A stretch of 64,000 nt of DNA, taken from assembly GCF_003268775.1 (NCBI RefSeq), contig NZ_QLSU01000012.1:124001-188000 (forward strand). The letters are read 5' to 3'. Each line of letters begins with the position of its first letter. Within the stretch, counting starts at the first letter, position 1. The position numbers and the translations under genes are program-made. The notes below the pieces were generated by a model, which worked only from the letters and a program-made list of their open reading frames with translations, had not been told where the DNA came from and searched no databases. This document shows, one piece after another, positions 42,952 through 51,324 of the stretch. Origin of the DNA: Paraburkholderia unamae (GTDB taxonomy: Bacteria; Pseudomonadota; Gammaproteobacteria; Burkholderiales; Burkholderiaceae).

Positions 42952-43546
42952 CATCGTCAAACAAGCGCTCGCGCGCTGGCCCAACGTCCCGCATTGCACG
43001 GGCTGGCTCATGCTCGACGCACGCGGCAACTGGCGCATGCGCGACGAGGCCGCGCAGGCCGGAAATACGCCCGGCACGGCGATCCGCCACGACGCGCTGC
43101 TCGGCTTCATCAACCGCAACTACGAACGCGACGCAAACGGCCAGTGGTATTTCCAGAACGGGCCGCAGCGCGTGTATGTCGAACTCGAATACACACCGTG
43201 GATCGTGCGTCTCGCAAGCGATGCGAGCGGTGCGCTGACGCTCACCGACCAGGCCGGCCAGCCGTTCGAACCCGCGGCCGCCTGGCTCGACGAAGCGGGC
43301 AGCGTGATCTTCGCCGATGCGTGCACGCCGCCGCGCGCGGCCCTGCTGCACGATCACGATCTCGACCTCTTCAGCGATCACGCCACGCTCGCAGACGACG
43401 CCCGCAGCGGCACCTTCCACTGGCGCGCCGATCGCGCGTTGCCGCTGCAAGCGGTCAAACGCGCCGACGTGCCCGCGAGTTTCGCCTTCGTGCAAAGCCC
43501 GGCGCGCGCCGAGCGCGAAGCACAAGGCGACGCGCACGAGCACTGA
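42944..43546 (+). CDS. Conserved hypothetical protein coupled to the YheT-type hydrolase
   Basis: A 200-residue soluble protein with no signal peptide or membrane segment. I do not recognise a named domain with confidence, though it looks like a conserved betaproteobacterial family: WPNVPHCTGWLMLDARGNWRMRDEAAQ, GFINRNYERDANGQWYFQNGPQRVYVELEYTPWIVRL. The ATG lies inside the end of the hydrolase gene (overlap 8 bp), implying linked function. It ends 21 bp from the convergent protease gene. Confidence 0.75.
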   Translation: MDDIVKQALARWPNVPHCTGWLMLDARGNWRMRDEAAQAGNTPGTAIRHDALLGFINRNYERDANGQWYFQNGPQRVYVELEYTPWIVRLASDASGALTLTDQAGQPFEPAAAWLDEAGSVIFADACTPPRAALLHDHDLDLFSDHATLADDARSGTFHWRADRALPLQAVKRADVPASFAFVQSPARAEREAQGDAHEH

Positions 43547-43567
43547 GCCAGGGGGCGCGCTTCTCAC

Positions 43568-45448
43568 TCAACCGCGCCCTTCGTCCTTCTCGTCCTCGCG
43601 CTCCTGCTTGTAGCGCGCCTCGAAGTCATGCAGGCGCGCTTCGATCGTCGAAAGATCGTAGTAGCTGACCGATTTCATGTCGCGCGCCTCCTTGAGCTGC
43701 CGGATGGCCGAAGGCCACGCGCCGTCGAGCGCGAGCTTCTCCGCCATCGCGCGATGCTGCGTGAGCGCGTCGCCCATGCCGACGCTCGCCTGCGCCAGAT
43801 ACAGCCACCATGAGGCTTCCTTCGGCTCGGCCTCGGTCTCGCCGCGCGCGAGCGCCTGCGCCTCGGCGTAGCGCCGCGCCGCGAGCAACGCCTGCAAGAG
43901 CGTGTCGACGGCCGCGTGCGATGCGGGCCATGCCTTGTGCGCCGCCTGCGCGAGCCGCACGGCTTCGTCGGTGCGGCCCGAGCGGCGCGCGATGTCTGCC
44001 GTGAGCACGTCGAGGCTCGGCGAACTGCGCGCTTTGCCTCCCCCGCTCCCGCCTTCCGCCGCCTCGAAGCGCACGAACGCCGCGCGCGCATTCGCGAGCG
44101 ACGCCGTCGCGTCGTCGTAGCGCTCCAGCAGCGTCTGCGCGTAGGCAATGCCGTACCAGTTCGCCGCGACGTTCAGCGCCGTGCGGTCCTCCAGTTCCGA
44201 GCGCAGGCGCGTGATCTCCTCGATATAGTCGCTCCTCGTGCGGTTCTGGAGCACGCGCACGCGCGCGCGCACGAAGCCGTATTCGGTCGCCTGGCGCGGC
44301 TGCCGGTAGGCGGCGCGGCGCGCGCGGTCCTGCATGTCGGCGATGCGCTCGCCCGTGAGCGGGTGGGTGCGCGCATAGGCCGGCACGCCCGCATCGCCCA
44401 TCGAGGCGCGCTCCAGACGCTCGAAGAACGCCACCATGCCCCACGGGTCGTAGCCCGCGCCCGCGAGCAGCTTGAAGCCCACGCGGTCAGCCTCGTGCTC
44501 GGCAGCGCGCGAAAAGCGCAGCTGGCTGTCCACGGCATAGGCCTGACTGCCGAGCGCAATCGCGCTGCCCAGGTCGCCGCTATGCGCGAGCACACCCGCG
44601 AGAATGCCGAACAGCACGCCCGCCAGCGCGGCGAGACCCGTGCGCTCGCTTTGCGAAAGCATGCGCGCGATGTGCCGCTGCAAGACGTGGCCCATCTCGT
44701 GCCCGAGCACGGAGGCGAGTTCGGACTCCGTTTGGGTGGCGACGATGAGACCCGAGTTCACGCCGATGAAACCGCCTGGCAGCGAGAACGCGTTGATCTG
44801 GCCGTCGCGGATCGCGAAGATATCGAAGTCGGGACGATAGCCGCCGATGTACTGCGCGCTCGCCGCCGCTGCGAGGCGCGCAGCGACCGTGTTGAGGTAA
44901 TCGAGAACGAGCCAGTCGCCGATATAGTCCGGATCGCGCCGGATCTCGCGCATCACGCGCTCGCCCAGGCGGCGCTCCGCCTGCGGCGTGAGCGCGCCGC
45001 CCGAGCCGTCGCCGAGATCGGGCAGTTGCGGCACCCAGGCGGGGGCGCGCACACTGGCGTTGCCGCCCGGCGCCAGCGCGCCGGACTGCCCGCCCTGGCC
45101 GGAAAAGCGGCTCTGCGCGCCGCCGTAGGTGCCGAACACGCCCTGCGCGATCGAAGCGGGGATGACGGGGTCCGCCGCGTCATCCAGCGGGCCGCTGACG
45201 AGCGCGGGCGCGTCGGATGCGAGGCTCGACGGGTTCGCGCCGCGCGTGAGCGGTGCCGGGGGTGCGGGGGGCGTCGAAGGTCTCGATGGTGCCGAAGGCG
45301 TCTGGCCCGGCGTCGCGCCGAGGTTCAGCACGACGTCCTGGGCCCCCGCCGCGCTGCGCGCACTCGGGCTCGACGCCTGCGCGTACGCTTGCGGCGGGAC
45401 CGCGAGCGAGGCGCACAACCATGCAGCAAGCAGCCGTTTCAGACGCAT
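43568..45448 (-). CDS. Periplasmic M48 metalloprotease with TPR region (BepA type)
   Basis: A 626-residue exported protein related to BepA/YfgC, which degrades or chaperones stalled outer-membrane proteins such as LptD. A signal peptide (about 1-24, ending AYA-QA) precedes a Pro/Ala/Ser/Gly-rich region to about residue 150. The M48 zinc site is HEMGH (250-254) with the third ligand in SRAAEHEADRVGF. TPR-like helices fill the C-terminal half (YGIAYAQTLLERYDDATASLANARAAF...). The ATG at 45448 is chosen for the signal peptide; its ribosome binding site is poor. It is divergent from moaC. Confidence 0.88.
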   Translation of the reverse strand: MRLKRLLAAWLCASLAVPPQAYAQASSPSARSAAGAQDVVLNLGATPGQTPSAPSRPSTPPAPPAPLTRGANPSSLASDAPALVSGPLDDAADPVIPASIAQGVFGTYGGAQSRFSGQGGQSGALAPGGNASVRAPAWVPQLPDLGDGSGGALTPQAERRLGERVMREIRRDPDYIGDWLVLDYLNTVAARLAAAASAQYIGGYRPDFDIFAIRDGQINAFSLPGGFIGVNSGLIVATQTESELASVLGHEMGHVLQRHIARMLSQSERTGLAALAGVLFGILAGVLAHSGDLGSAIALGSQAYAVDSQLRFSRAAEHEADRVGFKLLAGAGYDPWGMVAFFERLERASMGDAGVPAYARTHPLTGERIADMQDRARRAAYRQPRQATEYGFVRARVRVLQNRTRSDYIEEITRLRSELEDRTALNVAANWYGIAYAQTLLERYDDATASLANARAAFVRFEAAEGGSGGGKARSSPSLDVLTADIARRSGRTDEAVRLAQAAHKAWPASHAAVDTLLQALLAARRYAEAQALARGETEAEPKEASWWLYLAQASVGMGDALTQHRAMAEKLALDGAWPSAIRQLKEARDMKSVSYYDLSTIEARLHDFEARYKQEREDEKDEGRG

Positions 45449-45654
45449 TGATGACAGGATCGGGAATGCAGGACGCTGGCGCGACGGCGCGAGCACGTTG
45501 CGCGCCGCCTGCGCTGACCGGTCGATTGTAGCCCGCCTGACAAGCCCTGCGACCTGATGGCGACCCGCATGGCGACCCGGTGGATGCGCCGCCGGCGCAC
45601 TGGCCGCCGCGTGACGCGCTGTTAAGATAGGCACCCTTCACGAAAGAGCCCACC

Positions 45655-46134
45655 ATGCCCGAACTCACGCATTTTGACGCAGCCGGCGACGCCCACATGG
45701 TCGATGTCGGTGGCAAGGCCGAGACGAAGCGCATCGCACTCGCGCGCGGCACGATCCGCATGCTGCCGGAGACCTTCGCGCTGATTCGCGACGGTCACGC
45801 GAAAAAAGGCGACGTGATCGGCATCGCGCGCATCGCCGCGATCCAGGGCGCGAAGCGCACGTCGGATCTGATTCCGCTGTGCCACCCGCTCGCGATCACG
45901 CGCGTGAAGGTCGACTTCACGCTCGATGAAGCGCTGCCGGGCGTGCATTGCACGGCGCAGGTGGAAACGCTCGGCCGCACGGGCGTGGAGATGGAAGCGC
46001 TGACGGCCGTGCAGGTGGGGCTCTTGACGGTCTACGACATGTGCAAGGCGGTGGACCGCGGCATGACGATCACCGATGTGAAGGTGCTGGAGAAGCACGG
46101 CGGGAAGTCGGGGGATTGGGTGGCGCAGGGCTGA
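45655..46134 (+). CDS. moaC: Cyclic pyranopterin monophosphate synthase
   Basis: A 159-residue enzyme of molybdenum cofactor synthesis that turns 3',8-cH2GTP into cPMP with MoaA. The sequence is canonical: HMVDVGGKAETKRIALARG, KKGDVIGIARIAAIQGAKRTSDLIPLCHPL, and GVEMEALTAVQVGLLTVYDMCKAVDRGM. It is not next to other moa genes here. It is divergent from the M48 protease and followed by a pyrophosphohydrolase gene 75 bp on. Confidence 0.96.
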   Translation: MPELTHFDAAGDAHMVDVGGKAETKRIALARGTIRMLPETFALIRDGHAKKGDVIGIARIAAIQGAKRTSDLIPLCHPLAITRVKVDFTLDEALPGVHCTAQVETLGRTGVEMEALTAVQVGLLTVYDMCKAVDRGMTITDVKVLEKHGGKSGDWVAQG

Positions 46135-46209
46135 GCCAGAACTCAGGCAATGCACGGGCACTGCCGCCCCAGCGCTTCGCCGAACCACGATCAGGACAAG
46201 GATAAGGCC

Positions 46210-46560
46210 ATGACCATCGACGAACTGCTCAAGCAGGTGCTGGACTTCCGCGATGCCCGCGACTGGAAGCAATTTCACACGCTGCGCAACCTGATCGCCT
46301 CCACCAGCATCGAAGCCGGCGAGTTGCTGGAGACGGTTCAGTGGAAAACCGATGGCGAGATCGACGCCCTGCTCCACGATCCCGAGCAAATCCGCAATCT
46401 CAGGCACGAGTGCGCGGACGTGTTCATCTACCTCATGCTGGTCGCGCACACCGCCGGATTCGACCTCGTCGATGCGGCCGCGGAAAAGCTCAAGCTGAAC
46501 GAAACGCGCTACCCCGTGGAGAAGGCAAAAGGAAGCGCCGCGAAGTACTCCGAGCTTTGA
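46210..46560 (+). CDS. MazG-like nucleotide pyrophosphohydrolase
   Basis: A 116-residue all-alpha NTP pyrophosphohydrolase of the MazG/RS21-C6 superfamily. The metal-binding motif pattern is clear: SIEAGELLE, then LRHECADVFIYLMLVAH. Such enzymes hydrolyse non-canonical or excess dNTPs (for example dCTP analogues). The start at 46210 follows AAGGATAAGG. It ends close to a weak hairpin and the convergent pglL gene. Confidence 0.87.
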   Translation: MTIDELLKQVLDFRDARDWKQFHTLRNLIASTSIEAGELLETVQWKTDGEIDALLHDPEQIRNLRHECADVFIYLMLVAHTAGFDLVDAAAEKLKLNETRYPVEKAKGSAAKYSEL

Positions 46561-46579
46561 TTGCCGGATGCGCGGCGCC

Positions 46580-46602
46580 CGGGGCTTGCCTTAGCCCCGT
46601 TT
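46580..46602. terminator. Possible weak terminator between pyrophosphohydrolase and pglL genes
   Basis: CGGGGCT and AGCCCCG with a 6-base loop, followed on the plus strand by only TTT. Confidence 0.4.
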
Positions 46603-46607
46603 GAGAC

Positions 46608-48449
46608 TCAATCGTCCGAATCGTCCTCGTCGTCCTGTTCGATCGACTTCGCCGGCATGCCGTACTTCTTCACCAGTTGCGCCTTGAAATCCGCAAGCGT
46701 GTCCTGCCCTTCGAGCAGGCCATAGACCGAGGCGAGCTGGGTCGGCCAGTCGTGCAACTCCGTCGCGAAGATGCGCAGCCGCTCCATCGTGTCGAGCGCG
46801 CCCGCCGTGTCGCCGTTCAGCGCCTGCAAGACGGCATAGCGGCGCAGCACCGTTTCGCCCGGCAAGAGCGCAATGGCGCGCTGGTGCGCATAGAGCTTGC
46901 TGGACAGGCTCGCCGCGTTCATCGGCAGGAGCGTGGCCATGCCGTAGTCGCCCCACGCGCCGAACAGGCGCGAAGGATCGTCGGCGTAGTCGCGCGCAGG
47001 ATGCTGGCCGTAGTACAGCACCTCGGCACGGTTGTAGTCGCGCAGCACCGGGAACAGCGCCGCAATGCCGCCGAACACCACAACCGCATACACGCCGAGC
47101 GACACGCGCGAGCCGACGGCGCGCAGAGGCTTCGTTTCGAGCAGGCCGAACACGAACATCGCGGGCAGCAGGAAGAACATGTACTGCTGCGGATATTCGA
47201 CGAGCGCATGCATGACGAGCACGCCGATCAGCATGAAGCCGAACACGCGCTCGGCGGTGTGCGGCGCGCGCAGCGCACGCACGAACCACGCGACGAGCCC
47301 GAGCACGACGATCACGATGCCAGCGAGGCCGGTCTTGGCAAGCAGGTCGAGGAAGATGTCGTGCGCGTTGTTGGCGATCTCGACGCCGCCCAGCGTGCGC
47401 ACGAGTTCGAACTGATGGATCGGAAAATCGCCCCAGCCCACCCCGAGCACCGGATGCGACTTGAACATGGTCCAGCCATAACGCCATAGCGCGAGGCGAG
47501 GCGCGATCTGGCTGGCGTCCTTCATGCGGTCGGCGGCCGACTGAGCAAGGTCCAGGTTGTAATGGACGTTGGCCCAGCGCACGTACGCGTTCATGGCGAA
47601 AAAGATCGCCACGAGTGCCACGGGAATGATCCAGGCGCGCAGGCCGCCCGACTTGCGATCCGTGGCCGCCGCCGAGGCCAGGCCTTGAGCGTTCGAGCCG
47701 CGCCCGTCACCCGCCTCGGTGCGGCAACCGGTGAGCGCGATCCACAGACCCGCAACGAAGATCACGCCCATCTGCAACCACGGGCCACGCGACACCGTGA
47801 GCGCGAGGCCACCCGAATAGACCGCGGTGAGCACAGCCCACAGCACGGGATTCAGGCGGCGCGTTTGCACGAGATACATCGCGCCGGCCATGGCGAACGC
47901 GATATAGGAGGCGAGGTGATTGGCCTGCGCCATATTGCCGAAGGGCCGCCGGTCGACGGTAATGTTGTACGCGACCACGAACGGCGTGACTTTCGTTTCC
48001 AGATGGAACAACTGGATCAGCTGGCAGAACACGGCGAAGAGGCCGCCGATCTGCAACGCAAACGCCCCCCATACGAGCGCGGCCTGCATGAGACGCGCGC
48101 GTGAAATGGTGTACCCCGCATGCGTGGCCACGAAAGCGGCGAGCAGGTAGCCCGCGCCGAGCCAGTTCATCGAGGGCTCGGCGAGCGGCAGCGCAAACGT
48201 CTGCACGACCAGCAAGAGGCCGAACAGCAGCGGCACCAGCGCGACCGTGGGCGAGGCGAAGCCCTCGCCCGTACGCGCCGGACGCACGAGCATCAGCGTC
48301 GAGGCGCCCACCAGCAGATAGAGCGTCAGCGCAACGAATTCCGCGTAGAACGTGGGAATCGGATAGGTGTGGTTGGCGACGGCATAGGGCAACGTCAGCG
48401 CAAGAGCCAGCAGGACGAACGTAAGGTAACGCGCAAAATTGGAAGGCAT
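46608..48449 (-). CDS. pglL: PglL-type protein O-oligosaccharyltransferase
   Basis: A 613-residue membrane enzyme of the Wzy/WaaL/PglL superfamily with about eleven membrane segments. The N-terminal NHTYPIPTFYAEF (about 26-38) is characteristic of the PglL subgroup that moves lipid-linked glycans to Ser residues of periplasmic proteins. A large periplasmic loop (AQSAADRMKDASQIAPRLALWRYGWTMFKSHPVLGVGWGDFPIHQFE) carries the Wzy_C-type segment with the functionally important His. A soluble TPR-like C-terminal part (about 480-600) ends in an acidic tail. It lies just downstream of the pilin gene, its likely target. Confidence 0.88.
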   Translation of the reverse strand: MPSNFARYLTFVLLALALTLPYAVANHTYPIPTFYAEFVALTLYLLVGASTLMLVRPARTGEGFASPTVALVPLLFGLLLVVQTFALPLAEPSMNWLGAGYLLAAFVATHAGYTISRARLMQAALVWGAFALQIGGLFAVFCQLIQLFHLETKVTPFVVAYNITVDRRPFGNMAQANHLASYIAFAMAGAMYLVQTRRLNPVLWAVLTAVYSGGLALTVSRGPWLQMGVIFVAGLWIALTGCRTEAGDGRGSNAQGLASAAATDRKSGGLRAWIIPVALVAIFFAMNAYVRWANVHYNLDLAQSAADRMKDASQIAPRLALWRYGWTMFKSHPVLGVGWGDFPIHQFELVRTLGGVEIANNAHDIFLDLLAKTGLAGIVIVVLGLVAWFVRALRAPHTAERVFGFMLIGVLVMHALVEYPQQYMFFLLPAMFVFGLLETKPLRAVGSRVSLGVYAVVVFGGIAALFPVLRDYNRAEVLYYGQHPARDYADDPSRLFGAWGDYGMATLLPMNAASLSSKLYAHQRAIALLPGETVLRRYAVLQALNGDTAGALDTMERLRIFATELHDWPTQLASVYGLLEGQDTLADFKAQLVKKYGMPAKSIEQDDEDDSDD

Positions 48450-48639
48450 GTGTTAGGCGGGGGCGACGGCAACCGGCGCACTATACAAAACTTTTCCGCC
48501 GCTGTGCGGGAACGTCCGTTCGGACCGTGCCCGCACGCACTGCGCGGCGGTGCGAACAGGCGCTCGCGCCAGCGGCGTGCCCGCCGGTCGAGCGGGCGCG
48601 AACGGGTTCACCGTTGCGCCCGCAGCGGCCGCATTTGCG

Positions 48640-48668
48640 GCGTTGGCCGCGTTGGCCCGCGTTGGCCC
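48640..48668. repeat. Three tandem copies of GCGTTGGCC(C)
   Basis: Copies at 48640-48648, 48649-48658 and 48659-48668, ending a few bases from the pilA stop codon in the pilA-pglL spacer. It is a small repeat of unknown role. Confidence 0.7.
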
Positions 48669-48671
48669 TCG

Positions 48672-49295
48672 TTACGCGCGGCACTCCGGCGGCGCGAGAT
48701 TGCCGGCGAGCGTTGCTGCGTCCACGGGCGCTGGGCCCGAGCCCGGCGCACCGAGCGACGAAGCCGTCTTGCCGGCTGCGAAGCACTCCCACGTGAGCGT
48801 GCCGCCCTGCACGCCGCCCTGCGCGAGCGCGACGCGCGCGGTGGGCGCATCGGCATTGTCGGGCACCGACGGCACGAGCACGATCGTGTTGCTGCCCTCG
48901 GGCGCCACGCGCGAAGTGAAGGCAACGGTGATCTGGCCAGTCGCGTCGTCGATGTGCATCGACTCCACGTTGCGCGTGGCCGGTGGCACCGTGTAGCCGG
49001 CGCCGAACGCATTGCCGCTCGCAGCGTTCTCCGCCACGGCAAGGCGCGCCGCTGCCGCGAGCGAGAGGCCCTCGCCTACCCGGCTGCGGGCAAGGTAGTC
49101 CTGGTACGCGGGAATCGCGTAGGCGGCGATCACGCCGACGATCGCGAGCACGATCATCAGTTCGATCAGCGTGAAGCCGCGCGCCGCCCACCGGCAGGCG
49201 AGGTTCGCGAAGCGCGATAGCCGGGCCAGGCCCGAACGTGAAGCATGCGAGCCGACGCACGCCGACGGGCTCAAGTCGAGTACAGATACGATCAT
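48672..49295 (-). CDS. pilA: Type IV prepilin (PilA-like)
   Basis: A 207-residue prepilin. The type III signal RG-FTLIELMIVLAIVGVIAAYAIPAYQDYLARSRV is textbook, with Gly40 before the cleavage site and Glu5 of the mature chain present. The leader is about 40 residues, far longer than the usual 6-8, if the ATG at 49295 (AGGAG, 8-base spacing) is right. The C-terminal half has two Cys (TWECFAAG and PPECRA) that should close the D-region loop; inside is SSLGAPGSGPAPVDAA, a Ser/Pro/Ala-rich stretch like known O-glycosylation sites. It precedes pglL on the same strand. Confidence 0.9.
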   Translation of the reverse strand: MIVSVLDLSPSACVGSHASRSGLARLSRFANLACRWAARGFTLIELMIVLAIVGVIAAYAIPAYQDYLARSRVGEGLSLAAAARLAVAENAASGNAFGAGYTVPPATRNVESMHIDDATGQITVAFTSRVAPEGSNTIVLVPSVPDNADAPTARVALAQGGVQGGTLTWECFAAGKTASSLGAPGSGPAPVDAATLAGNLAPPECRA

Positions 49296-49434
49296 CTTCA
49301 GGGCTCCTGAAACAAGAAACGCCCGCTCACACGCGTGAACAGGCGTCTTGATCGTATCGGCGGCGGTGCGCGCGCTACAGTCGGCCAAATGGCTTAGGCA
49401 CAGCGGCAGCGCAATGCCGCCGGGCGCCCGATGC

Positions 49435-50157
49435 TCAGTGGGATTGCGGCCCCTGCGCCGCGCTGCGCCGCGCGTTGCGGCGCCTGAGCCAGGACCCCAG
49501 CGCGACGACGAACACCGCCCCCGCCACGCACATGCCGTACTCGGCCACGGGCGTGTCGAGCAGCGGCCAGCGGTCGCCCGCGGGATCGTTGATGATGAGG
49601 CCGCCCGCGATCCAGCCCAGCAACGCCGCGCCGAGCGTCACGATCACCGGATAGCGGTCGAGCAGCTTCAGCACGAGCTGGCTGCCCCACACGATGAGCG
49701 GAATGCTGACCATCAGCCCGAAGATCACGAGCGCGATGCGGTGGCGCGGATCGGCGGCTTCGGCCGCACCGGCAATCGCCACCACGTTGTCGAGGCTCAT
49801 CACCGCGTCGGCCACGATGATCGTCTTGATCGCACCGATCAGCTTGTCGGCGGGCTTCACGTTGGCGTGTTCGAGATGCGAAGGCGCGAGCAGCCGCACG
49901 CCGATCCACAGCAGCAGCAGGCCGCCCGCGAACTTCAGGAACGGCACGTTGAGCAGCACCACGGCGAAGGCGATCAGCACCACGCGCAGCGCGATCGCGC
50001 CGGCGGTGCCCCACAGGATGCCGCGCAGGCGCTGCTGCGCAGGCAGGTCGCGGCAGGCGAGCGCGATCACCACGGCATTGTCGCCGCCGAGCAGGATGTC
50101 GATGACGATGATCTGGATGACAGCGCCCCAGTGGAGCGACGCGAAAAACTCGAGCAT
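49435..50157 (-). CDS. TerC-family integral membrane protein (YjbE type)
   Basis: A 240-residue inner-membrane protein with about seven helices. Two repeats of the TerC acidic motif are present: IDILLGGDNAVVIALA near the N-terminus and DAVMSLDNVVAIAG in the middle, which together form a putative metal-binding pathway. Relatives are linked to Mn2+ export or metalation of secreted proteins. No yybP-ykoY riboswitch is evident in the short upstream region. It lies between pilA and sucD on the same strand, behind the sucCD terminator. Confidence 0.9.
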   Translation of the reverse strand: MLEFFASLHWGAVIQIIVIDILLGGDNAVVIALACRDLPAQQRLRGILWGTAGAIALRVVLIAFAVVLLNVPFLKFAGGLLLLWIGVRLLAPSHLEHANVKPADKLIGAIKTIIVADAVMSLDNVVAIAGAAEAADPRHRIALVIFGLMVSIPLIVWGSQLVLKLLDRYPVIVTLGAALLGWIAGGLIINDPAGDRWPLLDTPVAEYGMCVAGAVFVVALGSWLRRRNARRSAAQGPQSH

Positions 50158-50212
50158 GGAAGCGGAAACCCAGCGGAAACTCAGGATCGGCGGCTCAAGC
50201 GGCGAGCCAAAT

Positions 50213-50251
50213 AAAAAAGCGAGGAGGCCATGACTGGCTCCCTCGCTTTTT
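50213..50251 (-). terminator. Terminator of sucCD
   Basis: GCGAGG...CCTCGC with an inner GCCA/TGGC extension, flanked by A6 and T5, so on the minus strand it ends with a T run. It may act in both directions. Confidence 0.9.
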
Positions 50252-50344
50252 GTTCGGAAACCTCGTGAAAGGATTCCGCAAGCATATCAAAAAACGCTGA
50301 CCGCTCGCGCATGCGTCATGCACGAGTGGCAGCATCTTTCGAAA

Positions 50345-51226
50345 TTACAGCACCGACTTCAGCAGGCGGGCCATTTCCGACGGATTGCGCGTGACCTTGA
50401 TGCCGCACGCGTCCATGATTTCCAGCTTCGCGTCGGCCGTATCCGCACCACCCGAGATCAGCGCGCCAGCGTGGCCCATGCGCTTGCCCGGAGGCGCCGT
50501 GACGCCTGCGATGAAGCCAACCACCGGCTTCTTCATGTTGTCCTTGATCCACTCAGCAGCATTAGCTTCGTCCGGACCGCCGATTTCGCCGATCATGATC
50601 ACGGCGTCCGTATCCGGATCGTCGTTGAACATCTGCATGACGTCGATGTGCTTCAGACCGTTGATCGGGTCGCCGCCGATACCGACTGCCGACGACTGGC
50701 CGAGGCCGATCGCGGTCAGCTGGGCAACCGCTTCATACGTCAGCGTGCCCGAACGCGACACGACGCCGATGCGGCCCTTGCGGTGGATGTGACCCGGCAT
50801 GATGCCGATCTTCAGCTCGTCCGGCGTGATCGTGCCGGGGCAGTTCGGGCCAAGGAGCAGCGTCTTGCGGCCTTCGCGGCGCATACGGTCCTTGACTTCG
50901 ATCATGTCGCGGACGGGAATGCCTTCCGTGATACAGATCGCGAGATCGAGGTCGGCCTCGACGGCTTCCCAGATCGCGGCAGCAGCGCCTGCCGGCGGCA
51001 CGTAGATGACCGAAACGGTCGCGCCGGTGGCGTCCTTGGCTTCACGCACGTTGGCGTAAATCGGAATGCCTTCGAAGTCTTCGCCGGCCTTCTTCGGGTT
51101 CACGCCAGCGACGAACGCTTCACGGCCGTTCGCGTACTCACGGCAAGCGCGGGTGTGGAACTGACCGGTCTTGCCGGTAATGCCCTGCGTGATGACCTTG
51201 GTGTCTTTGTTGATCAGAATCGACAT
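50345..51226 (-). CDS. sucD: Succinyl-CoA synthetase alpha subunit
   Basis: A 293-residue subunit that binds CoA and carries the phosphohistidine of succinyl-CoA synthetase (TCA cycle). QGITGKTGQFHT, the CoA-binding Rossmann region and VVGFIAGVTAPPGKRMGHAGALISGG with its catalytic His are all canonical. It follows sucC by 98 bp and ends before a strong terminator. Confidence 0.97.
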   Translation of the reverse strand: MSILINKDTKVITQGITGKTGQFHTRACREYANGREAFVAGVNPKKAGEDFEGIPIYANVREAKDATGATVSVIYVPPAGAAAAIWEAVEADLDLAICITEGIPVRDMIEVKDRMRREGRKTLLLGPNCPGTITPDELKIGIMPGHIHRKGRIGVVSRSGTLTYEAVAQLTAIGLGQSSAVGIGGDPINGLKHIDVMQMFNDDPDTDAVIMIGEIGGPDEANAAEWIKDNMKKPVVGFIAGVTAPPGKRMGHAGALISGGADTADAKLEIMDACGIKVTRNPSEMARLLKSVL

Positions 51227-51324
51227 GTATTGTCCTCTGTTCGTTTGGCGTCATGCGTCGCGCCAGACCGCTTCTTGCGTTGCGGTGTTCGCGCCGTCAC
51301 CACGCCATTCGTGTCCGGTGAAAA

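Noticed and set aside
48640..48668. Short tandem repeats considered as CRISPR-like
   Set aside because: The units are 9-10 bp with no spacers and no cas genes nearby.
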